6,006 bases of DNA, from assembly GCA_050741255.1 (NCBI GenBank), contig JBOIEQ010000206.1, positions 1 to 6,006 of the forward strand. The letters are read 5' to 3'. A model generated the notes under the pieces. The model had not been told where the DNA came from, did not search any database, and worked only from the letters and a program-made list of their open reading frames with translations. The translations under genes were made by a program, and so were the position numbers. Source of the stretch: CAZXNF01 sp050741255 (GTDB taxonomy: Bacteria > Pseudomonadota > Gammaproteobacteria > Burkholderiales > SG8-41). Below, in pieces: positions 1 through 4,974 of the stretch (positions within the stretch are counted from its first letter, which is position 1; each line of letters starts with the position of its first letter).

Positions 1-18
1 GCGGGACGGCCGTCCCGC
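1..18. other. Perfect 18-bp palindrome at the window edge (possible terminator stem or operator)
   Basis: The first 18 bases, GCGGGACGGCCGTCCCGC, equal their own reverse complement. As RNA they could fold into a 7-bp GC-rich stem with a GGCC loop. A short T-containing stretch (CTTTGTT, 24-30) follows after a 5-base gap, which is weak for an intrinsic terminator. It could end a gene left of the window, or be a binding site upstream of the response regulator promoter. The arms may extend beyond the edge, so its true size is unknown. Confidence 0.4.
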
Positions 19-25
19 AGCCGCT

Positions 26-54
26 TTGTTGGCGCCACGCGGAGCTGATACTCT
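26..54 (+). promoter_or_regulatory. Candidate sigma70-type promoter of the two-component operon
   Basis: A TTGTTG hexamer at 26-31 resembles a -35 box. After a 17-bp spacer comes TACTCT at 49-54, a moderate -10 box preceded by TG one base upstream (46-47), as in extended -10 promoters. Transcription would start near 60-62, only a few bases before the ATG at 66. No Shine-Dalgarno sequence lies at normal distance; a GGAG at 41-44 is too far upstream. The mRNA may therefore be almost leaderless. No CusR/CopR-type inverted-repeat box was recognised. This is a prediction by eye only. Confidence 0.4.
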
Positions 55-65
55 AACGCTCCGCC

Positions 66-737
66 ATGCGCATCCTCGTCGTCGAAGACGAAGCCAAGAC
101 CTCCGACTATCTCTGCAAGGGGCTGACGGAGAACGGGTTCGTCGTCAATCTGGCGCGCAACGGCGCGGACGGCGGTTACCTCGCGCAGACCGAGGACTAC
201 GCGCTGATCCTGCTCGATGTGATGCTGCCGGGCCTGGACGGCTGGGCCATCCTGCGCGACCTCCGCCGCACCCGGCACACGCCGGTGATCTTCCTCACCG
301 CCCGCGGCACCGTCGAAGACCGGGTGAAGGGTCTCGAACTCGGGGCGGACGACTATCTGGTCAAGCCCTTCGCCTTCTCGGAACTGCTCGCCCGCATACG
401 TTCGATCCTGCGGCGCGGCGCGGCGCGGCAGGACGATGTGTTGCGCGTCGCCGACCTCGAAGTGGATTTTCCGCGCCGGCGCGTGAGCCGCGCGGGGCGC
501 CCGCTCGACCTGACCGCCAAGGAATTCAGCCTGCTCGCCCTGCTGATCCGGCGCCAGGGCGAGGTGCTGTCGCGCACCTACATCGCGGAGCAGGTGTGGG
601 ACATGAACTTCGACAGCGACACCAACGTGATCGACGTGGCGGTGCGGCGGCTGCGCGCCAAGGTGGACGAACCCTTCACGCAGAAGCTGATCCATAACGT
701 GCGCGGCGTCGGCTACGTCCTCGAAGAGCGGGCGTAG
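66..737 (+). CDS. Heavy-metal-type two-component response regulator (CusR/CopR/CzcR/IrlR-like, OmpR family)
   Basis: A cytoplasmic DNA-binding response regulator of 223 residues, the normal length for OmpR/PhoB-class regulators. The receiver domain (about 1-118) begins MRILVVEDE, with acidic pocket residues E7/D8, phospho-acceptor D51 in LLDVMLPGLDGW, T78 in FLTAR and K100 in LVKPF. The C-terminal winged-helix domain (about 125-221) has LTAKEFSLLALL followed by a recognition-helix region around 178-200 (DMNFDSDTNVIDVAVRRLR) and ends RGVGYVLE. The DMNFDSDTNVIDVAVRRLR stretch is typical of the heavy-metal regulator branch. The ATG at 66 is chosen because receiver strand 1 starts immediately. 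The partner kinase gene follows after 3 bp. Which metal or other signal is sensed cannot be told, since no efflux genes are in view; cusR, copR, czcR and irlR are equally possible names. Confidence 0.95.
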   Translation: MRILVVEDEAKTSDYLCKGLTENGFVVNLARNGADGGYLAQTEDYALILLDVMLPGLDGWAILRDLRRTRHTPVIFLTARGTVEDRVKGLELGADDYLVKPFAFSELLARIRSILRRGAARQDDVLRVADLEVDFPRRRVSRAGRPLDLTAKEFSLLALLIRRQGEVLSRTYIAEQVWDMNFDSDTNVIDVAVRRLRAKVDEPFTQKLIHNVRGVGYVLEERA

Positions 738-740
738 GTC

Positions 741-2159
741 GTGAGCATCATGAGCGGCTGGCGGCGCTCGTCGCTGGTGTTCCGGCTGAGCCTGTATTAC
801 GGCCTGGGTTCACTCGCGATCATGTCGGCGATGGGGACCTACCTGTACCGGGAGCACATGCACCGCTTCCGCGTCGAGCATACCGAGGTGCTCGTCGACA
901 AGGCTCAATTCCTGCGCAACGCGCTGGCGACCATGGGACCGGAGATCCTGCGTCCGGACGCGCTGTGGTGGTGGCGTGAGGTGGCGGTGGTCGAGAACCG
1001 CCTGCACCTGACCGTGACGGACGAGCGGGAACAGGTTCTCGTGGCGCTGTCCCCGGTGCGGATTCCCGCGGACGCCCTGCCTCCCGCGGCGGCCATTGGA
1101 CAGCCGATCGCGGAGACCCGCATCTGGCATCCGGAGGGCGGACACCGCTACCGCATCATCGGCGCGTGGGCCGACGTCGGGACCGTGCGTCCGACACGCG
1201 TGCTGATCACGCTGGCCCTGGAAGTGTCCAGTGACTATCGCATGCGGATGCGGTTCGGCCGCACGATGTTCATCACGCTCGCCGTGGGTGTGCTGCTGGC
1301 GATCCTGCTGGGCTACGCCATCGCGCGCCGGGGGCTGGCCCCGGTGCGGCGGATCGCGCGCGCCGCGAACGAGATCACCTCCACGCATCTCGATGACCGG
1401 CTGGAGCTCGCCGACGCGCCGCAGGAGCTGCGCGATCTGGCCCTCGCCTTCAACGCCATGCTGGACCGGTTGCGGGAATCCTTCGCGCGGCTGACGCAGT
1501 TCTCGTCCGATCTCGCCCATGAACTGCGCACGCCGATCAACAACCTGATGGGCGAGTCGCAGGTGGCGTTGTCGCGCGCGCGCGATGCCGGCGAATACCG
1601 CACGGTGCTCGAGTCGGGCGTCGAGGAACTGGAGCGGCTGTCACGGATGATCGAGAACATGCTGTTCCTGGCGCGCGCGGAGCATCCCGAGACGACGGTG
1701 TCGGCGACCTGGCTGGTGGCGGGCGCGGAACTCGACAAGGTGGCGGACTTCTACGCGATGCTGGCCGACGAATCGCGGGTGAAGATCAGCCGCACCGGCG
1801 ACGGCAGGGTGTGGGCGGACCCACAGCTCCTGCGGCGCGCGATCAGCAACCTGTTGTCCAACGCGTTGCGCCACACGCCCGCGGGCGGTGAGGTCGTCCT
1901 GGAAGTCGCGGCGGTGGCGGGCGCAACGGCGCTGACCGTGCGCAATCCGGGCCCGCCGATTCCCGCGCAGGACCTGCCGCGGATCTTCGACCGCTTCTAC
2001 CGGGTGGAGATGGCCCGCGAAGGCTCGTCGAGCAGCGCCGGGCTGGGCCTTTCGATCGTGCAGACGATCATGCGCCTGCACGGCGGCACGGTGGAGGTGG
2101 CGCGCACGGAAGGTGGGTGGACGGCGTTCATCCTGCGCTTTCCGTCGCCGCAAGCCTGA
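741..2159 (+). CDS. Heavy-metal-type sensor histidine kinase (CusS/CzcS-like), inner membrane
   Basis: A 472-residue membrane sensor kinase, normal length for the CusS/CopS/CzcS family, predicted to phosphorylate the regulator encoded just upstream. Order of parts: TM1 about 14-34, periplasmic sensor about 37-172, TM2 about 175-196, HAMP about 197-249, HisKA with phospho-acceptor H260 in SSDLAHELRTP, then a HATPase domain about 355-468 with N-box N370/N374 (ISNLLSNALRHTP), RNPGPPIP at 401-408 in place of a classical DxGxG, FDRFYR at 416-421 and GLGLS at 434-438. Asn in place of Asp in the G1 box is common in this branch and does not imply inactivity. The periplasmic part has no Cys and no clustered His/Met motif, but carries LWWW at 75-78. 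The GTG at 741 is used; ATG at 750 (M4) is an alternative that changes only three residues. The 3' end overlaps the convergent gene by 32 bp. Confidence 0.93.
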   Translation: MSIMSGWRRSSLVFRLSLYYGLGSLAIMSAMGTYLYREHMHRFRVEHTEVLVDKAQFLRNALATMGPEILRPDALWWWREVAVVENRLHLTVTDEREQVLVALSPVRIPADALPPAAAIGQPIAETRIWHPEGGHRYRIIGAWADVGTVRPTRVLITLALEVSSDYRMRMRFGRTMFITLAVGVLLAILLGYAIARRGLAPVRRIARAANEITSTHLDDRLELADAPQELRDLALAFNAMLDRLRESFARLTQFSSDLAHELRTPINNLMGESQVALSRARDAGEYRTVLESGVEELERLSRMIENMLFLARAEHPETTVSATWLVAGAELDKVADFYAMLADESRVKISRTGDGRVWADPQLLRRAISNLLSNALRHTPAGGEVVLEVAAVAGATALTVRNPGPPIPAQDLPRIFDRFYRVEMAREGSSSSAGLGLSIVQTIMRLHGGTVEVARTEGGWTAFILRFPSPQA

Positions 2160-2955
2160 CCCGGGCGGCGGTATGCGCCATGGCGCGGATCGCGTCGTAG
2201 TCGCCGTCGACGGTTTCGGCGAAGCGCGCGATGCCCCAGGTGGCGAGGATCGTGCGTCCGGCGTCGTCGCCATGCATCCCGCGCAGGATTTCGGCGATCG
2301 ATTGCCGCAGCGCGGGCGCCAGGCTCGTCGCCACCACCCAGGGCGGCATCGGGCTCGGCCCCAGCGTGTCGATCACGCGGAGGGTGCCGCCCAGCGCCGG
2401 ACAGCGCGCGAGTTCGGCTTCCAGCACGGTGCTGTCGATGGCGGAGGCGTCCACCGCGCCGTCGGCGATCATGCGCAGCGAAACCTGATGCGCGCCGGAC
2501 TCCACCGCCCGCCTGAAGTAACCGTCGGCGGCGCCGATGCCGGCGAGGTGGTGGGCGACGACGTTGTAGCCGGAATGCGAGCGCGGCTCGTTGTAGGCCC
2601 AGGTGCCGCCGCGCAGGTCGGCAAAGGCGCGGAAGCGGCTGTCGCGGCGTACGACGACGTCCGAGAAATAGACCGGTTGGTCCGCGTAGCGGGCGGCGCG
2701 CATGACCGGCGCGACGCAGAGCTCGATCACCGGCCTGCCCGCGTCGGCCTTCCACACATAAGGCAGGCCGCACAACCAGCAGAGCTGGATGGCCTGCGCG
2801 TCGAGCAGGGCTTCGCGCGCGGGCCACGGCACGTCGTCGACGAACTCGGCGGCCATGCCCAGCCGGTCGCCCACGTAGGCGGCGATGGCGCGGCAGGTCG
2901 CGTCGGCGTTTTCCGCCATGCAGGAGGCGACGCGCAGGATGCGGGCCGGATTCAA
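2128..2955 (-). CDS. PhnD-like (PF12974-type) substrate-binding-fold protein without signal peptide
   Basis: A 275-residue protein resembling PhnD/SsuA-type periplasmic binding proteins, often annotated as phosphate/phosphonate ABC transporter binding components. Support: an immediate strand 1 (RILRVAS, 5-11), LDAQAIQLCWLCGLPYVW (51-68) like the family's lobe-1 segment, YFSDVVVRRDSRF (96-108), FADLRGGTWAYNEPRSHSGY (111-130), and GAHQVSLRMIADGAVDASAID (154-174), matching the 'GSH..SL..IADG.AD.AAID' pattern. No hydrophobic leader or lipobox precedes strand 1, so the product is predicted to be cytoplasmic, or else exported by means not visible here. The start is TTG (2953-2955), forming a 4-bp TTGA overlap with the stop of the upstream gene, consistent with translational coupling; the first ATG (M13, 2917-2919) would delete strand 1. 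It is the last gene of the minus-strand unit, and no ABC permease or ATPase is nearby. Its ligand is unknown; phosphonate should not be assumed. Confidence 0.8.
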   Translation of the reverse strand: MNPARILRVASCMAENADATCRAIAAYVGDRLGMAAEFVDDVPWPAREALLDAQAIQLCWLCGLPYVWKADAGRPVIELCVAPVMRAARYADQPVYFSDVVVRRDSRFRAFADLRGGTWAYNEPRSHSGYNVVAHHLAGIGAADGYFRRAVESGAHQVSLRMIADGAVDASAIDSTVLEAELARCPALGGTLRVIDTLGPSPMPPWVVATSLAPALRQSIAEILRGMHGDDAGRTILATWGIARFAETVDGDYDAIRAMAHTAARVRLAATESAG

Positions 2956-3959
2956 GCGGGTGTTTGCAGCTCGGCGATCGCGATACCCGCTTCGCCCTGC
3001 ACCGCGTAGAGCAGGTAGAGCCGCCCGTCTTCCTCGAACACCGCGGGATCGCGTAGTTGGTTGGCCGGCACGCAGATCGCGCCCCGGTACGACGGCTGCG
3101 CGGGCAGCGCGGCGCCTTCCCAGTCGGTCTCCGCCCGCAGCACTTCCACCGGCGGCCCCGCGGTCCAGGCCATCCAGTCGCCGGTCAGTGCGATCGTGGA
3201 GCGGTAGATGCGCTCCGGCGCGTCACCGACGCGCGTCCAGAACACATGGAGGGTGTTGCCGCGCTTGAGCAGCGCGGTGTGGCGTTGCAGCGGTTCGAAC
3301 AGCACCGGCCCGCGCGCAAAACCGCTCATTCCGTCCGGCGAGCGCAGGAGTATGCCGGGCATGGCGAAGGCGTAGGTCCAGTCGTCGTGGTGGAAGACGC
3401 GGAAGTACGAGGGCCCGAGCAGTTCGTCGCGGGCCTCGAAATGCAGCCCGTCCGTGGAGACGGCCACCCGCGTGCGCTGCGTGCGGAAGCCTTCCAGTCC
3501 GTGGTAGTAGAGGACGATGCGGCGGCGCGCGTGATCGACGTGCGCGTCGGGCGAAGCGATGTGCGGGATCGTCGCGTCCAGCAGCGGGTCGGGGATCTGC
3601 GCTTCCATGCCCGGCGGCGCGCGGCCGGGCAGATGCCCTTCCTTCAACAGGGCCGCGGCGTCGGGCGGTTGCGCGGGCGGGGTCACCGGGAACTTCGACG
3701 CCGCCAGCTGCAGGGCGCCCGCGCGGTGCATGCGCCAGGGGCCTTCAAGGCTGTCGGCATACGCGAGCCGGAGGTAGTCGCCCTTGTGATCCGCGAAGTA
3801 GAGGTAGTAGCGGCCGAGCGGCGCGGACACCCAGTCGGGCACGCGTATGAGCGATGGCCCCTGCACGTTCGCGCCCATGCGATCGTCCATCCGTGGCCGG
3901 ATGATGGGGTTCCCGGCCAGGCGCCGGACGCGGTAGGGAGGCTGCGATGCGATCGTCAT
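2952..3959 (-). CDS. Hypothetical protein, probable five-bladed beta-propeller of glycosidase type (GH43/GH130-like)
   Basis: A 335-residue protein not recognised as a named gene. It looks like a five-bladed beta-propeller glycosidase-fold protein: GNPIIRPRMDD (16-26) resembles the opening of GH43/GH130-like proteins, followed by GPSLIRVPDW (34-43), GRYYLYFADHKGDYLRLAYA (49-68), LEGPW (71-75), DHARRRIVLYYHG (142-154), TRVAVSTDGLHF (163-174), HVFWTRVGDAPERIYRS (238-254) and DPAVFEEDGRLYLLYAV (304-320). The recurring 'site ... YYLY/VLYY/VFWT/YLLYAV ... S.DG/AD' units suggest blades. Residues 90-127 form a Pro-rich stretch that looks like a loop insertion. No signal peptide is evident, so it is likely cytoplasmic. 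Catalytic acids cannot be assigned with certainty. ATG at 3957-3959 lies 6 bp after the stop of the Bug-family gene, and its own stop overlaps the next start. Glycosidase, phosphorylase or a non-enzymatic propeller are all possible. Confidence 0.7.
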   Translation of the reverse strand: MTIASQPPYRVRRLAGNPIIRPRMDDRMGANVQGPSLIRVPDWVSAPLGRYYLYFADHKGDYLRLAYADSLEGPWRMHRAGALQLAASKFPVTPPAQPPDAAALLKEGHLPGRAPPGMEAQIPDPLLDATIPHIASPDAHVDHARRRIVLYYHGLEGFRTQRTRVAVSTDGLHFEARDELLGPSYFRVFHHDDWTYAFAMPGILLRSPDGMSGFARGPVLFEPLQRHTALLKRGNTLHVFWTRVGDAPERIYRSTIALTGDWMAWTAGPPVEVLRAETDWEGAALPAQPSYRGAICVPANQLRDPAVFEEDGRLYLLYAVQGEAGIAIAELQTPA

Positions 3960-3965
3960 GCCGGT

Positions 3966-4940
3966 TCAGTCCGCCTTCAGGCCGATCTCCGCCACCACAC
4001 GGCCGAACCGTTCATGGTCCGCGCGCATCAGTTCGGCGACTTCCCTGGCGCTTGCGGCGAACGGTTCGCTGCCCGCGGGCAGCCGCTCGGCGAAGGCGGG
4101 CAGCGCCACGATCTCGGCCACGTCGCTGCTGATTCTCCCGACGAGCTTAGGGTCGAGGCCGCGGGGGGCGAAGACGCCCTGCCACGCATTGGGCAGCGTG
4201 AGGCCGCGCGCCGCTTCCCCGAGCGTCGGCACGGCGGGCTGGTCCGGAAAGCGGCGCGGGCCGTTGTAGAAGAGCGCGCGCAGGGTGCCGTTCTTCACGT
4301 GCGGCAGCGTCACGTTGGAGGAATCCATCGTGAAATCGATGCGCCCCGCGATGAGGTCGACCACGCCCGCGCTGCTCGCGCGGTAGGGCACGTGCAGGGC
4401 GCGGAAGTCGAGCGCGCGGGCCAGAAGTTCCGTGTTCAGGTGCGGAATGGTGCCGTTGCCGGCCGAGTAGTACACGAGCAGCTTGTCCGCCGGCCGCGCC
4501 CGCGCGAGGGCGACGAACTCCGCGAGGTTGCGCGCGGGCAGGTCGGTGCGGACGACGAGGAAGGTACGCGAAGCGGTGACGCCGGCGACCGGCGTGAGAT
4601 CGCGCGGCGGGTCGTAGGGCGCGGGTTTCGTCAGATGCGGCGTGATCGCCAGCGCCGCCACTGCGACGACGCCGAGCGTGTAGCCGTCGGCCGGCGCGCG
4701 CACGAGTTGCGCGGTGCCCAGCGCGCCGCCGGCGCCGGGCAGGTTGTCCACCACCACGCGCTGGTTCCAGCGCTGGGAGAGATGCTCCGCCAGAACGCGT
4801 GCAACCTGGTCGGCCTGGTTGCCGGCGCCGTACGGCACCAGCATGCGTACCGGGCGTGCCGGCCAGGCTTCCGCCTGCGCCCGCGCGCCGCGCGCGAGCA
4901 GCAGCGCGGCGGGAAGTGCCAGCAGTTGGCGTCGTTTCAT
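3966..4940 (-). CDS. Bug/TctC-family solute-binding protein (tripartite tricarboxylate transporter type)
   Basis: A 324-residue extracytoplasmic solute receptor; family members are usually about 320-330 residues and typically bind carboxylates. An N-terminal signal peptide (MKRRQLLALPAALLLARG) has a probable cut after ARA (19-21); the RR at 3-4 could allow Tat export, but a Sec signal fits as well. Family landmarks: WPARPVRMLVPYGAG (26-40), RVVVDNLPGAGGALG (61-75), ADGYTLG (84-90), GNGTIPHLNTELL (161-173), HVPYRASSAGVVDLIAGRID (183-202), GTLRAL (218-223), QPAVPTLGEA (234-243) and WQGVFAPRGL (253-262). The usual PGG before the ligand-pocket Asp is AGNQAD here (39-44), a departure that may affect ligand choice. 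The start ATG is at 4938-4940; no clear Shine-Dalgarno precedes it. No TctA/TctB membrane subunits are in the window, as is common for orphan Bug genes. The ligand is unknown; the neighbouring ThDP enzyme hints at an organic acid. Confidence 0.92.
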   Translation of the reverse strand: MKRRQLLALPAALLLARGARAQAEAWPARPVRMLVPYGAGNQADQVARVLAEHLSQRWNQRVVVDNLPGAGGALGTAQLVRAPADGYTLGVVAVAALAITPHLTKPAPYDPPRDLTPVAGVTASRTFLVVRTDLPARNLAEFVALARARPADKLLVYYSAGNGTIPHLNTELLARALDFRALHVPYRASSAGVVDLIAGRIDFTMDSSNVTLPHVKNGTLRALFYNGPRRFPDQPAVPTLGEAARGLTLPNAWQGVFAPRGLDPKLVGRISSDVAEIVALPAFAERLPAGSEPFAASAREVAELMRADHERFGRVVAEIGLKAD

Positions 4941-4974
4941 GGGTTCAGAAGGGTGCGTCGGCGACAGGCACGGT

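Noticed and set aside
26..697. A 223-codon + strand frame beginning with TTG, overlapping the response regulator
   Set aside because: Arg/Ala/Gly-rich shadow in another frame of a gene with intact receiver and winged-helix domains.
2113..3009. A 298-codon + strand open frame across the PhnD-like gene
   Set aside because: Low-complexity composition, no motifs, and it runs antisense to a gene with good family landmarks.
3608..3631. Inverted repeat with 8-bp arms (TGCCCGGC / GCCGGGCA) and 8-base loop
   Set aside because: It lies inside the propeller gene in a GC-rich context, encodes the Pro/Gly-rich loop, has no T-run after it, and is likely incidental.
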